From NCBI GenBank assembly GCA_910587505.1, contig CAJULD010000022.1:1-45709 (forward strand): a stretch of 45,709 nt of DNA, read 5' to 3'. Each line of letters opens with the position of its first letter. The stretch's first letter is position 1. The notes below the pieces were generated by a model. It searched no databases, was not told where the DNA came from, and saw nothing but the letters and a program-made list of their open reading frames with translations. Positions 1 to 7,711 of this stretch are shown here, piece by piece. Source of the DNA: an uncultured Oscillospiraceae bacterium. GTDB taxonomy: Bacteria; Bacillota; Clostridia; Oscillospirales; Oscillospiraceae. Position numbers and translations under genes: made by a program.

Positions 1-629
1 ATGGGCATGATGCCCACGTCCACGGGCATCCAGATACCGGCGTTGCGGATGGCCTCCAGCCAGTACCTGAACTGGTCCATATCCCAGCACAGCTGAGTCA
101 TGATATAGTCCGCGCCCTCGTCCTGCTTCTGCTTGAGGAAACCGATGTCGGCCTCCAGGCTGCGGCAGGCGATGTGACCCTCGGGGGAACCGGCCACCGC
201 GATGGTGAACTTGTCGCCGAACTCCCTGCGCACGAACTTCACCAGCTCCGTGGCGTAGTGCAGGTCGCCGCCGGTGCCGGTCCAGCCGAAGGGCAGGTCG
301 CCCCGCAGGGCCAGCATGTGGTTGATGCCGTGGGCCAGATAGTTCTCCAGCTGCTCTTTGATGCCCTCGCGGGTGTTGCCGATGCAGGTAAAGTGGGTGA
401 CGGGGGTACACCTGCCGTCCTTCTGGATCTTGTCCAGAACCTCCAGGTTCTTGCCCACGTTGGTACCGCCGGCGCCGTAGGTGCAGGAGATGTAGTCGGG
501 GTTCAGGGTGTACAGCTGCTCCAGCACGCCGCCCGCGCCGCACAGCTTCTCCATGCCCACGTCGGTCTTGGGGGGGAATACTTCAAAGGAAAACGCTGCT
601 CTCTCTTCAAAAATGTCGGCCACGCTCAT
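1..629 (-). CDS. metF: Methylenetetrahydrofolate reductase (MetF), 3' end cut by window edge
   Basis: Reduces 5,10-methylene-THF to 5-methyl-THF, supplying methyl groups for methionine synthesis or, in acetogens, the methyl branch of the Wood-Ljungdahl pathway. About 209 residues are visible; the C-terminus lies beyond base 1. The N-terminus has the family signature FSFEVFPPKT with its catalytic Glu. Further in come SCTYGAGGT, THFTCIG, the flavin-contacting LALRGDLP stretch and DYIMTQLCWD, all in MetF order. ATG at 629 is chosen because GGAGGA sits nine bases upstream (639-644). It is the last gene of a minus-strand run starting at the His-rich gene, separated from the preceding small gene by a 214-base hairpin-rich leader. 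Nickel-related neighbours hint at C1/acetyl-CoA metabolism, but no CODH/ACS gene is in view. Confidence 0.93.
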   Translation of the reverse strand, partial: MSVADIFEERAAFSFEVFPPKTDVGMEKLCGAGGVLEQLYTLNPDYISCTYGAGGTNVGKNLEVLDKIQKDGRCTPVTHFTCIGNTREGIKEQLENYLAHGINHMLALRGDLPFGWTGTGGDLHYATELVKFVRREFGDKFTIAVAGSPEGHIACRSLEADIGFLKQKQDEGADYIMTQLCWDMDQFRYWLEAIRNAGIWMPVDVGIMP

Positions 630-843
630 AGTGAATAGTCCTCCATATGTGAAATATATTTTCCAGCGGCACCGCCGCTATGGGTTACCTGCTCAGCCCT
701 TCCGGCCGTCTTCCAGGTCCTGGCTTTGAGACCGCTGCAGGAACAGCGGCGTCCCTGCTTTCCACAGCTTCCGGATTACGGCCCGGCCGTTCCAGACAGC
801 TCCTGAACTGCAAGTCGGTCGTTCCCGTCGCCGGTCTTCGTTC
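630..843 (-). other. Hairpin-rich leader upstream of metF, possible diverged corrinoid element
   Basis: This is the only long gap inside the metF operon. On the minus strand it holds a perfect stem CCGCTG/CAGCGG, and near the metF ribosome site another perfect stem AGCGGC/GCCGCT at 665-679. In order it also carries the short pieces AATCCGG, GCTGTTCC and AAAGCCAGGACCTG, which recall parts of cobalamin riboswitches (the B12 box is usually AGCCAGGAGACCTGCC). The box is shortened and spacing is wrong, so this is a weak resemblance only. No ORF with a ribosome site was seen. Confidence 0.25.
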
Positions 844-1065
844 TCAGATCGGCGTAAAGCTGTACCGCTTCAGCAGCCCGGCGGTATTGGTGTGATACAC
901 CACCGTGCCGTCGCCGAGGTCCTCCCGCTCGATCTCCGCCCGGGGCTCCAGCGCGCGGATACAGGCGTCGGTGTCCTCCACGGACACCTCCTGAAAATCC
1001 ACGTCCCGCATCTGATTGTTGCTGCACTGATTGAAAATCTCGCAGCAGAGCTCATACTCTTTCAT
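844..1065 (-). CDS. Small conserved-looking protein of unknown function in the nickel/metF operon
   Basis: A 73-residue acidic cytoplasmic protein with no signal peptide or membrane segment. I do not recognise the family. It has a Cys-containing N-terminal segment (MKEYELCCEIFNQCSNNQ) and a C-terminal part that looks like a small alpha/beta fold. ATG at 1065 has GGAG (1074-1077) eight bases upstream. A GTG at 1074 overlapping the CooT stop codon (GTGA) is an alternative giving 76 residues. The overlap with the CooT-like gene suggests translational coupling and a shared job, perhaps in metal delivery or folate/corrinoid methyl transfer. That function is inferred from position only; the two clustered N-terminal cysteine sites could bind metal. 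Confidence 0.7.
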   Translation of the reverse strand: MKEYELCCEIFNQCSNNQMRDVDFQEVSVEDTDACIRALEPRAEIEREDLGDGTVVYHTNTAGLLKRYSFTPI

Positions 1066-1070
1066 ATCTC

Positions 1071-1259
1071 TCACTCCGCCGCCACGATGACGCTGCCCGC
1101 CGTCAGATCGGCGCTGACCAGCCGTCCGGTGATGGTGGTCTTCATGCCCATCACATCCTCAAAGGTCAGCTTTTCGCCGTCCACAAGAATGCTGGCCACA
1201 AATTTGCAGAGGATGTTGTTCTCCTGCTTCTCATTTTTATAAATGGTGGAAAGGCACAT
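1071..1259 (-). CDS. cooT: CooT-family nickel-binding protein
   Basis: A 62-residue protein starting MCLSTIYKN, the hallmark of the CooT family. Its Cys2, directly after the initiator Met, is the known Ni(II) ligand in Rhodospirillum rubrum CooT, which assists nickel loading of carbon monoxide dehydrogenase. The rest (FVASILVDGEKLTFEDVMGM, then TITGRLVSADL) fits the small all-beta fold of the family. ATG at 1259 is preferred over an in-frame GTG at 1268 because GGAGGA at 1269-1274 is correctly spaced for it and because it places Cys at position 2. It follows the His-rich gene and overlaps the next gene, so all are probably co-transcribed. Symbol assigned by family; the client enzyme is not in the window. 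Confidence 0.82.
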   Translation of the reverse strand: MCLSTIYKNEKQENNILCKFVASILVDGEKLTFEDVMGMKTTITGRLVSADLTAGSVIVAAE

Positions 1260-1306
1260 GGGACTCACTCCTCCTTATACATATGCTTACCATAAAAAAT
1301 GCACGT

Positions 1307-1621
1307 TTACTTCTTCAGCTCCTCCAGAGCGGCGGAGAGATATCCGTTGGCCTGATCGAAGGACTCCACCGCGTGGAGCAGCTGGTGCCGGACCTCGCCG
1401 TCAAACTGCTCCGCCATGTCGCTGAGCTCCCTGGCGTGGTGAATGTTGTGCTCGAGCATATAGCGCAGTACGGCCACCGTCTGCTCGCCGCCGTGGGCGT
1501 GATGATGCTCGCCCTCGTGGGCATGCTGATGGGTGTGGGTATAGACCTGACCGTTCTCATCGGTGTGGGTGTGTTCGTGGACGTGCTCGCCGTGGCTGTG
1601 GTCATGATCGAAATGTCCCAT
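1307..1621 (-). CDS. His-rich putative nickel/cobalt-binding protein
   Basis: A 104-residue soluble protein in two parts. Residues 1-47 contain 16 histidines in alternating HxH patterns (for example HSHGEHVHEHTH and GEHHHAH), the usual look of nickel, cobalt or zinc storage and chaperone tails such as those of HypB, SlyD or UreE. Residues about 48-104 form a predicted helical hairpin (VLRYMLEHNIHHARELSD, then HQLLHAVESFDQANGYLS). Similar two-part proteins occur beside CODH/ACS or corrinoid genes in anaerobes. This is the first gene of its operon, with GGAGG at 1632-1636 and a near-consensus promoter at 1669-1697. Metal buffering for the CooT-like protein downstream is inference. Confidence 0.78.
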   Translation of the reverse strand: MGHFDHDHSHGEHVHEHTHTDENGQVYTHTHQHAHEGEHHHAHGGEQTVAVLRYMLEHNIHHARELSDMAEQFDGEVRHQLLHAVESFDQANGYLSAALEELKK

Positions 1622-1668
1622 ACTGAATCCGCCTCCGTTATCATATTGACATAATTTTAACTAGATAC

Positions 1669-1697
1669 ACTATACCCCAAATCGCGCCGGTTTGCAA
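1669..1697 (-). promoter_or_regulatory. Sigma-A promoter for His-rich/cooT/metF operon
   Basis: On the minus strand, TTGCAA (1692-1697), a 17-base spacer and TATAGT (1669-1674). It lies about 48 bases upstream of the His-rich gene start. Confidence 0.75.
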
Positions 1698-1780
1698 GGA
1701 GTAGAAACAGAATATTTGACGAAAAATTTTACCGACTTTTGTGAAAACAGACAGTTTCATGAGGCGCGCCTGAAAAACGC

Positions 1781-1809
1781 TGGACATATTCGCCGGGCAG
1801 TGGTATAAT
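1781..1809 (+). promoter_or_regulatory. Sigma-A promoter for cstA
   Basis: TGGACA (1781-1786), a 17-base spacer and a perfect TATAAT (1804-1809). The start of transcription would be near 1816, about 80 bases before the cstA GTG. Confidence 0.8.
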
Positions 1810-1894
1810 AGCGCTAAATCGGCCGGGGATTTTTTGGTGCGTATCCGTCATTAGCACCAAAAGCGACCGGCTATTTGTGTGAGGAGGTATTTTT

Positions 1895-3358
1895 GTGGTT
1901 AGTTTCATCATCTGTCTCGCGCTTCTGATCGGCGGATACTTCGTCTACGGCAGGGTCGTGGAGAACACCTTCGCCCCGGACGACCGCGAAACTCCCGCCG
2001 TCAAAATCAACGACGGCGTGGACTACGTGGTGCTTCCCCAGTGGAAGCTGTTTCTGGTGCAGCTGCTGAACATCGCGGGCCTCGGCCCCATCTTCGGCGC
2101 GCTGACCGGCGCTCTGTGGGGTCCGGTCGTGTTTCTGTGGATCACCTTCGGTACGATTTTTGCCGGCGGCGTCCACGACTTCTTCTCCGGTATGATGAGC
2201 GAGCGCAACAACGGCGAGTCCATCTCCGAGATCTCCGGCATCTACCTGGGCGGCGCGATGAAGAACGTGATGCGCGTGTTCAGCGTGGTGCTGCTGGTCA
2301 TGGTGGGCACCGTGTTCGCCGTAGGCCCCGCGGGGCTGATCCAGCTGCTGTTCACCAACGCCAACGTGACCAACATTCTGTCCAACAAGATGTTCTGGCT
2401 GATCATCATCCTGATTTACTACTTCATCGCCACCTTTATCTCCGTGGACAAGGTCATCGGCAAGATTTATCCGATCTTCGGCATCTGCCTGATCATCATG
2501 GCCGCGGGCGTGGGCGTGGGCGTCCTGGTGAACCCCGACTACGTCATTCCCGAGATCTGGAGCAACTTCACCAATATGCACCCCAGCGGAACGCCCATCT
2601 GGTCGTTCATGTTCATCACCGTGGCCTGCGGCGCCATCTCCGGCTTCCACGCCACCCAGTCTCCCCTGATGGCCCGCTGCATGAAGAGCGAGCGCCAGGG
2701 CCGCTTCGTGTTCTACGGCGCGATGATCAGCGAGGGCGTCATCGCTCTGATCTGGGCTGCCGCCGGCTGCTCGATCTATGAGGGCGCCAGGCTGCTGGAG
2801 ATGGGCGGCGGCTGTCCCGCCACCGTCTATGACATCTGCTCGAAGACCATGGGCCCCATCGGCCTAGTGCTGGCCATGCTGGGTGTCATCGCCTGCCCCA
2901 TCACCTCCGGCGACACAGCCTTCCGCTCCGCCCGTCTGGTGCTGGCCGACTGGCTGAAGATCGACCAAAAGTCCTATGCGGGCCGCCTGAAGCTGTGCAT
3001 CCCCGTGCTGGGCGTAGGCGCCTTCCTGGGCATCGGCAATGCTCTGGGCAAGATCGACTACAACGTGATCTGGCGCTATTTCAGCTGGACCAACCAGACC
3101 CTGGCCATGATCGTGCTGTGGTGTGCGTCCATGTATCTCTTCTACGACAGGAAGAACTACTGGCTCACCGCCGTACCCGCCACCTTCATGAGCGCCGTTT
3201 CCGCTACATACTTTGTGGCCGCTCCCGAGTGCCTGCACCTGAGCACCGCCATTGCCTACCCCGTGGGGATTGTGGTTGCCGTTCTGTTCCTGGGCATCTT
3301 CGTCTATACCGTCAAAAAGCGGAACGTCAGCCCGCAGTATGATACCCTGAAAAAGTAA
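1895..3358 (+). CDS. cstA: CstA-family carbon starvation protein (pyruvate/peptide transporter)
   Basis: A 487-residue integral membrane protein with many hydrophobic segments. It matches the shorter Firmicutes CstA form; Enterobacterial CstA is about 700 residues. Diagnostic stretches are GLGPIFGALTGALWGP, FAGGVHDFFSGMMSERN, ACGAISGFHATQSPLMAR and PITSGDTAFRSARL. Family members take up pyruvate or peptides, often under starvation. The start is a GTG at 1895 with GAGGAGG at 1881-1887. It has its own promoter at 1781-1809 and a strong terminator at 3380-3412, so it is probably monocistronic. The substrate cannot be decided from sequence. Confidence 0.92.
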   Translation: MVSFIICLALLIGGYFVYGRVVENTFAPDDRETPAVKINDGVDYVVLPQWKLFLVQLLNIAGLGPIFGALTGALWGPVVFLWITFGTIFAGGVHDFFSGMMSERNNGESISEISGIYLGGAMKNVMRVFSVVLLVMVGTVFAVGPAGLIQLLFTNANVTNILSNKMFWLIIILIYYFIATFISVDKVIGKIYPIFGICLIIMAAGVGVGVLVNPDYVIPEIWSNFTNMHPSGTPIWSFMFITVACGAISGFHATQSPLMARCMKSERQGRFVFYGAMISEGVIALIWAAAGCSIYEGARLLEMGGGCPATVYDICSKTMGPIGLVLAMLGVIACPITSGDTAFRSARLVLADWLKIDQKSYAGRLKLCIPVLGVGAFLGIGNALGKIDYNVIWRYFSWTNQTLAMIVLWCASMYLFYDRKNYWLTAVPATFMSAVSATYFVAAPECLHLSTAIAYPVGIVVAVLFLGIFVYTVKKRNVSPQYDTLKK

Positions 3359-3379
3359 CATCCATCCATATGACACATG

Positions 3380-3412
3380 GCGGAGGGGCGGTTTCCCGCC
3401 CCTCCGCTTTTT
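3380..3412 (+). terminator. Intrinsic terminator of cstA
   Basis: Perfect 11-bp GC stem (3380-3390 with 3397-3407), six-base loop, then TTTTT. Confidence 0.9.
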
Positions 3413-3424
3413 CGGGAGGCTTTC

Positions 3425-4435
3425 ATGATCTTCAAACCCAGACAACTCAGCCGGGAGGGGCTGGACGGCGAGGCTCTGGCCGCGGATAAGAAGCGCTGCA
3501 AACGCTTCGGCCCCTGCGGCGTGGGGGAAAAGGCCCTGTATCTCAACAGCTTTTACATGGACCGGTGCTTCTATGTGACGCTCTCCTCCGTCCGCCGGGT
3601 GTTCAAGCGGGTGGCCATGAGCAAAGGCGGCTTTACCGGCAGAGGCATGTTCGCTTCCATCCCCTATCTGGTGGTGGAGTACGACGGCGGGAAGCAGAAG
3701 CAGTGCAACTTCCGTCGGGAGGACGACGTGGACCTGCTGCTGGAGCACATGGCGAGGGTCCATCCGGACATTCCCCGGCTCAGCGAGGAGGGGGAGCGCC
3801 GCATGTCGGAAAAGGCCCGGCGGGAGGCGGCGCGGTATCTCAGGGAGCTGACTCCCCAGGCCCAGCGTGCCTGGGACGATCTGGAGAAGGCCAGAGCCAG
3901 GCTGGCGGAGGACCCCGCCCGCTCCAGCCGTCTGGCCCGGGCCGCCCGGGTCAGGCGCAACAGCGACCGGTCCAACCCGGCCTACAAATGGGTGGCGCTG
4001 ACCATTCTCCTGCTGGGCGCGGCGGCGCTGGTGTACGGAATTTGGACCTGGCTGAATCGCAGGGATAACTCCGGACTGTACTTTCTGCTGTTCGGATTTG
4101 CGGCGATTTTCTTCTTCTCCGGGGCCAATGTGCTGCCTACGGCCAGGAATAATAAAAGGGCCGTGGCCCGGGAGTGGGAGGAGGCCAGGGCGGACATGGA
4201 GGAATTTGTGGAGCGGAGCGGGAAATTTCCGGTGCCCGGCCGGTACGCCCACCCCATCGTCCTGGAGCGGATGATCCGCATTCTCCGGGAGGGCCGGGCC
4301 CAGACCTCCGGTGAGGCGCTGGAGGTGCTCAAAAAGGACCTTCAGGCCCTCACCGCCTCCGTCCAGGTGGAACAGGAGGAGTATGACGAGGTGGTCTGCA
4401 TCAAACCCATGTTCCTTCTGGAAAATTACCGGTAA
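3425..4435 (+). CDS. Uncharacterised two-TM membrane protein with N-terminal PH-like region
   Basis: A 336-residue protein I cannot assign with certainty. Residues about 1-110 look like a pleckstrin-homology-type beta barrel (ALYLNSFYMDRCFYVTLSSV, then FASIPYLVVEYDGG). Residues about 115-185 are a charged, Arg/Glu-rich helical, possibly coiled-coil segment. Two hydrophobic segments follow (around WVALTILLLGAAALVYGIW and GLYFLLFGFAAIFFFSG), then a helical cytoplasmic C-terminal domain of about 100 residues. ATG at 3425 has GGGAGG about eight bases upstream. An earlier in-frame ATG at 3377 lies before the cstA terminator and is unlikely. A perfect 19-bp palindrome follows the stop. No neighbour suggests a function. 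Confidence 0.75.
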   Translation: MIFKPRQLSREGLDGEALAADKKRCKRFGPCGVGEKALYLNSFYMDRCFYVTLSSVRRVFKRVAMSKGGFTGRGMFASIPYLVVEYDGGKQKQCNFRREDDVDLLLEHMARVHPDIPRLSEEGERRMSEKARREAARYLRELTPQAQRAWDDLEKARARLAEDPARSSRLARAARVRRNSDRSNPAYKWVALTILLLGAAALVYGIWTWLNRRDNSGLYFLLFGFAAIFFFSGANVLPTARNNKRAVAREWEEARADMEEFVERSGKFPVPGRYAHPIVLERMIRILREGRAQTSGEALEVLKKDLQALTASVQVEQEEYDEVVCIKPMFLLENYR

Positions 4436-4436
4436 A

Positions 4437-4478
4437 TACGGGCCCCCGGCGGCTGCGTGCAGCCGCCGGGGGCCCGTA
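4437..4478. repeat. Perfect 19-bp GC-rich inverted repeat
   Basis: Arms 4437-4455 and 4460-4478 pair perfectly around a CGTG loop, directly after the membrane-protein stop codon. There is no T-run on either side, so it is better described as a 3'-end stabilising or processing hairpin, or a blocking hairpin between convergent genes, than as a classical terminator. The rest of the gap to 4729 holds one copy of a short dispersed motif (4487-4500) and no convincing gene. Confidence 0.7.
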
Positions 4479-4729
4479 CTGGCATTCAGAGCCTGTATTC
4501 CTGTTTTCTCCCGAAAGAAAAAGCAGGAAAAAGGACTTTCAGGAAGGGGCGTTTTCTGCCGCGCAGGCAGAGCAGGACCGTCGATTAACCTGAGAAACGG
4601 CAAAAAGGAGGCGGGAGAACATGGTGCATGAAGGGGCGGAGGATACAGGCAGGCCGGCCAAAGACGGCAGCAAAGCTGCGCGCCATTTTCTCCGCCGGAT
4701 TCTGCCGGGTTTCAGGTTATCCGGCTCTG

Positions 4730-5308
4730 TCAGTTATACCGGTTCTGGGCCTGGGAAACGCCCTCCTCCATGACGCACAGCGCGGCGTCCACCGCCTTCC
4801 CCACGGCCTCGTCCACGATTTTCTTCTCCCGGGAGGTAAAATGGCCGATAACCCAGTCGATCATCTCATGGTCCGGATGCTCCGGCGCGCCCACCCCCAC
4901 GCGGACCCGGGGAAACTGATCCGTGCCCAGATGGGCGATGATATTTTTCAGGCCGTTGTGGCCGCCGGCGCTGCCCCCGGCGCGGATGCGCAGCTTTCCC
5001 AGCGGCAGAGCCACGTCGTCGGAAATCACCAGCACATGGTCCGGGGGAATCTTGTAAAATCCCCCGGCCAGCTTCACCGACTCGCCGCTGAGGTTCATAT
5101 ACGTCTGGGGCTTGATGACCAGGACCCGCTGGTTTCCCGCCCGGACCTCGCCGGTCAGAGCCCGATAGCGGAGTCTGTTGATTTTCACCCCCGCCCGGCG
5201 GGCCAGCTCGTCGGCGGCCATGAAGCCGATATTGTGCCGGGTGGATTCATAGTCCTTCCCCGGATTTCCCAGACAGACCAGGAGCCATTGGTAATTTGAC
5301 GTAAACAT
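4730..5308 (-). CDS. pth: Peptidyl-tRNA hydrolase
   Basis: Releases tRNA from prematurely dropped peptidyl-tRNA, an essential recycling step in the cytoplasm. The 192 residues match usual Pth length. Visible signatures are LVCLGNPGKDYESTRHNIGF with catalytic His25 and Asn15, KPQTYMNLSG with Asn72, ISDDVALPLGKLRIR with the acidic pair near residue 97, and GGSAGGHNGLK. ATG at 5308 follows AAAGGA. It lies downstream of prs and glmU on the same strand, matching the conserved Firmicutes glmU-prs-(ctc)-pth order. A 275-base hairpin-rich spacer separates it from prs. Confidence 0.97.
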   Translation of the reverse strand: MFTSNYQWLLVCLGNPGKDYESTRHNIGFMAADELARRAGVKINRLRYRALTGEVRAGNQRVLVIKPQTYMNLSGESVKLAGGFYKIPPDHVLVISDDVALPLGKLRIRAGGSAGGHNGLKNIIAHLGTDQFPRVRVGVGAPEHPDHEMIDWVIGHFTSREKKIVDEAVGKAVDAALCVMEEGVSQAQNRYN

Positions 5309-5583
5309 GTGGTCCTTTCTTTGCCTCCCTGCCGGCGGCGGGGGCGGCCTGAAGGCCGCCCCCGCACAGCTGCTTTTCTCAAAAGTTCTTACGATTCTGC
5401 AACGGGCGCATGGCCCCTCCGGGAAGCGCCGCGAAGGATCGCTTCGCGATCTTTTCAGCGCCTGGCCCGCCGGAAGGCGGGCTGCCGGTTAAGGCCGCCA
5501 CAGCGGCCCGTGGGTGGGGGCACTGCGCCATCGCCGGTCCTTCTTCTTTCAGGAAAAAGTATGGGAACCTGTTTATCCCCCTG
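5309..5583. other. Hairpin-rich spacer between prs and pth
   Basis: No ORF with a ribosome site was found. Perfect stems occur at 5340-5363 (ten-base arms, TGAA loop), 5437-5451 (GATCGC/GCGATC, followed on the plus strand by TTTT) and 5465-5482 (seven-base arms, GGAA loop). The gap is long for an operon of housekeeping genes. It may hold an mRNA processing or attenuation site, or a decayed small repeat element. Nothing in it was recognised as a known riboswitch. Confidence 0.55.
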
Positions 5584-6543
5584 TCAGATCCAGAGCTTGG
5601 AAACAGAGATTTCCTGATAGATCCGCTCGATGGCCTCCGCGAACATGGGCGCGACGGTCAGATATTTGATTTTGCCGGAGAGGGAGGCATCGACAGGCGC
5701 GATGGTATCCAGGAAAGCCAGCTCCTTGATGGTGCTGTTGTTGATCCGCTCGATGGCGGGACCGGAGAGGACGCCATGGGAGGCGCAGGCGTAGACGCTG
5801 TGCGCGCCGCCCACCTCCACGATGGCCCTGGCCGCGTTGCACAGGCTGCCCGCCGTGTCCACCATGTCGTCAAACAGGATGCAGTCCTTCCCCTCCACGT
5901 CGCCGATGACGTTCATCACCTCGCACTGATTGGCCTTCTGGCGGCGCTTGTCCACGATGGCCAGATTCATATGCAGCTTCTGAGCAAAGGTGCGGGCACG
6001 GGACACGGAGCCCACATCCGGGGAAACGACGACCATTTCCTCACATTTTTCGCCGAATTTCTTGGCGTAATAGTCCACAAATACGGGGTTGCCGTACAGA
6101 TTGTCCACCGGGATGTCAAAAAAGCCCTGAATCTGGGCCGCGTGGAGATCCATGGTCAGCACCCGGTCCGCCCCGGCGGCGGTGAGCATGTTGGCCACCA
6201 GCTTGGCGGAGATGGGATCGCGCGCCTTGGCCTTGCGGTCCTGGCGGGCATAGCCGAAATAGGGGATCACCGCGGTGACCCGTCCCGCGGAAGCCCGCTT
6301 CATTGCGTCGATCATTACCAGCAGCTCCATCAGATGGTCGTTCACCGGACTGCTGGTGGACTGGATCAGGAACACGTCGGAACCTCGGACGGACTCGTAA
6401 ATGGAGGCGCACACCTCGCCATCGGCAAAATGGCTGATCTCTGAGTTGCCAAGCTGAATGCCGATCAGGCGGCAGACGTCTCTGGACAGACCCTTGTTGG
6501 CGTTGCCGCTGAAAACCTTCATGTCTTTTCCGTGAGAAATCAT
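5584..6543 (-). CDS. prs: Ribose-phosphate pyrophosphokinase (PRPP synthetase)
   Basis: Makes PRPP from ribose 5-phosphate and ATP for purine, pyrimidine, NAD, His and Trp synthesis. The 319 residues match the class I enzyme. Motifs seen are FSGNANKGL at the N-terminus, the ATP-site PYFGYARQDRKAKARDPIS loop, the metal-binding DLHAAQIQGFFDIPVDNL stretch, and the PRPP loop ILFDDMVDTAGS. ATG at 6543 (MISHGKD) is preferred over the ATG at 6552 because AGAGG is then nine bases away; for the upstream ATG it would be one base away. It lies 75 bases downstream of the glmU-like gene. Confidence 0.97.
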   Translation of the reverse strand: MISHGKDMKVFSGNANKGLSRDVCRLIGIQLGNSEISHFADGEVCASIYESVRGSDVFLIQSTSSPVNDHLMELLVMIDAMKRASAGRVTAVIPYFGYARQDRKAKARDPISAKLVANMLTAAGADRVLTMDLHAAQIQGFFDIPVDNLYGNPVFVDYYAKKFGEKCEEMVVVSPDVGSVSRARTFAQKLHMNLAIVDKRRQKANQCEVMNVIGDVEGKDCILFDDMVDTAGSLCNAARAIVEVGGAHSVYACASHGVLSGPAIERINNSTIKELAFLDTIAPVDASLSGKIKYLTVAPMFAEAIERIYQEISVSKLWI

Positions 6544-6618
6544 TTCCAACATCCTCTTTTCATCTTAATCGTCGATTTGGTACGGACTGCCAGGGGAGCA
6601 GGCACGAACGGCCTCTAT

Positions 6619-7650
6619 TCATTTTTTCCCGTACAGCTCCCGCCGGGCTTTGGCCCAGCCGGGCCTGTTCTCCTGCCGCGGGCGGGAAATTGCCAGAGCG
6701 TCCGGCTCCACGTCTCTGGTAATCGTGGCTCCTGCGGCGATGTACGCGCCCGCCCCCACCGTCACCGGCGGGACCAGATTGGTGTTGCAGCCGATAAACG
6801 CGCCGTCGCCGATGGTGGTGCGGTGCTTTCGGAAGCCGTCATAGTTGGAGGTGATGGTGCCGCAGCCGAAGTTCACCCCGCTGCCCACGTCGGCGTCTCC
6901 CACATACGTCAGGTGGCTCATCTTGGTACCGGGCCCGAACACGGCGTTCTTGATCTCCACATACGCGCCCACCCTGCACCCGTCGCCCACCTGGCAATGG
7001 GGACGGATATGGGCAAAGGGCCCCACCTGGACCTCACGGCCCAGAACGCTCTCGTTGACCTGAGAGGCGTTGACCACGCAGCCGTCGCCGATTTCGCAGT
7101 CGGTAATCATGGCGTTGGGTCCGATCTCGCAGTTCTCCCCGATGACGGTGTTTCCCCGCAGGATGGTGCCCGGCAGCAGCACGGTGCCCGGCCCGATGGT
7201 CACCCGGGGGTCAATGTAAGTGGCGTCGATGTCCATCACCTTTACGCCGGTGCCCTGGTGGAACGTGGCGATCTTCTCCTTCGCCGCCCGCTGCAGCTGG
7301 GCCAGCTCCTGCACGGAGTGGAAGGTCAGCATCATGCTGCCCACCGGCAGCATTGCCTCATGGATCTCCTCCACCCAGCAGCCGCGGGCGAACTCCGCAA
7401 TGTCCCGACGGTAGTCCTCCTCTGTGCCGGCCACCACGGCGGCCCCCTCCGGGAAGCAGGCGGCTGCGTCCTCCAGATCCTCGCTCCGGCAGACAACAAA
7501 AAACCGCCGGACGCCCTTTTTCATCCATGCCCGTATACACCAGTTCAAAACAGGGCAAAACAGTACGTCCTGCAGCATCAGGGGTTTCCCGTTATAGGTT
7601 ATGGCGGTGTCCTCCGTCAGGAAGACGACGATACACTTCCTGTTATCCAT
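6619..7650 (-). CDS. glmU: GlmU-like protein with shortened nucleotidyltransferase domain and intact acetyltransferase domain
   Basis: Bifunctional GlmU (about 455 residues) acetylates GlcN-1-P and then makes UDP-GlcNAc for cell-wall precursors. This 343-residue version has a left-handed beta-helix C-terminal half with the expected motifs (GPFAHIRPHCQVGDGCRVG, KMSHLTYVGDADVGSGVN with its catalytic His, GTITSNYDG, and IAAGATITRDV). The N-terminal part is short and lacks the LAAGxGTRM nucleotide loop; it starts MDNRKCIVVFLTEDTAITYN. Uridylyl transfer is therefore probably lost or done elsewhere. ATG at 7650 has GGGGGG nine bases upstream; the ATG at 7659 is too close to it. First gene of the glmU-prs-pth unit. 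Confidence 0.85.
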   Translation of the reverse strand: MDNRKCIVVFLTEDTAITYNGKPLMLQDVLFCPVLNWCIRAWMKKGVRRFFVVCRSEDLEDAAACFPEGAAVVAGTEEDYRRDIAEFARGCWVEEIHEAMLPVGSMMLTFHSVQELAQLQRAAKEKIATFHQGTGVKVMDIDATYIDPRVTIGPGTVLLPGTILRGNTVIGENCEIGPNAMITDCEIGDGCVVNASQVNESVLGREVQVGPFAHIRPHCQVGDGCRVGAYVEIKNAVFGPGTKMSHLTYVGDADVGSGVNFGCGTITSNYDGFRKHRTTIGDGAFIGCNTNLVPPVTVGAGAYIAAGATITRDVEPDALAISRPRQENRPGWAKARRELYGKK

Positions 7651-7683
7651 CTGAAACATCCCCCCTTATCTCTTATTGCTCCT

Positions 7684-7711
7684 ATTATACCAGAAGCGCC
7701 CATTTATGCAA
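7684..7711 (-). promoter_or_regulatory. Sigma-A promoter for glmU-prs-pth
   Basis: TTGCAT (7706-7711), a 16-base spacer and a perfect TATAAT (7684-7689) on the minus strand, about 34 bases upstream of the glmU start. The rest of 7712-7895 is AT-rich, with an inverted repeat AATTTCT-GAA-AGAAATT at 7867-7883 next to the divergent trmL promoter; no further gene was seen. Confidence 0.85.

Noticed and set aside
2864..4603. Long open frame of 579 codons on the minus strand
   Set aside because: It runs antisense to cstA and the downstream membrane-protein gene, crosses a strong terminator, and has a low-complexity composition typical of GC-rich shadow frames.
4621..4773. A 50-codon frame with a good GGAGG-like site between the membrane-protein gene and pth
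   Set aside because: Its last part is antisense to pth, it lacks a recognisable fold and has no promoter; kept only as a note.
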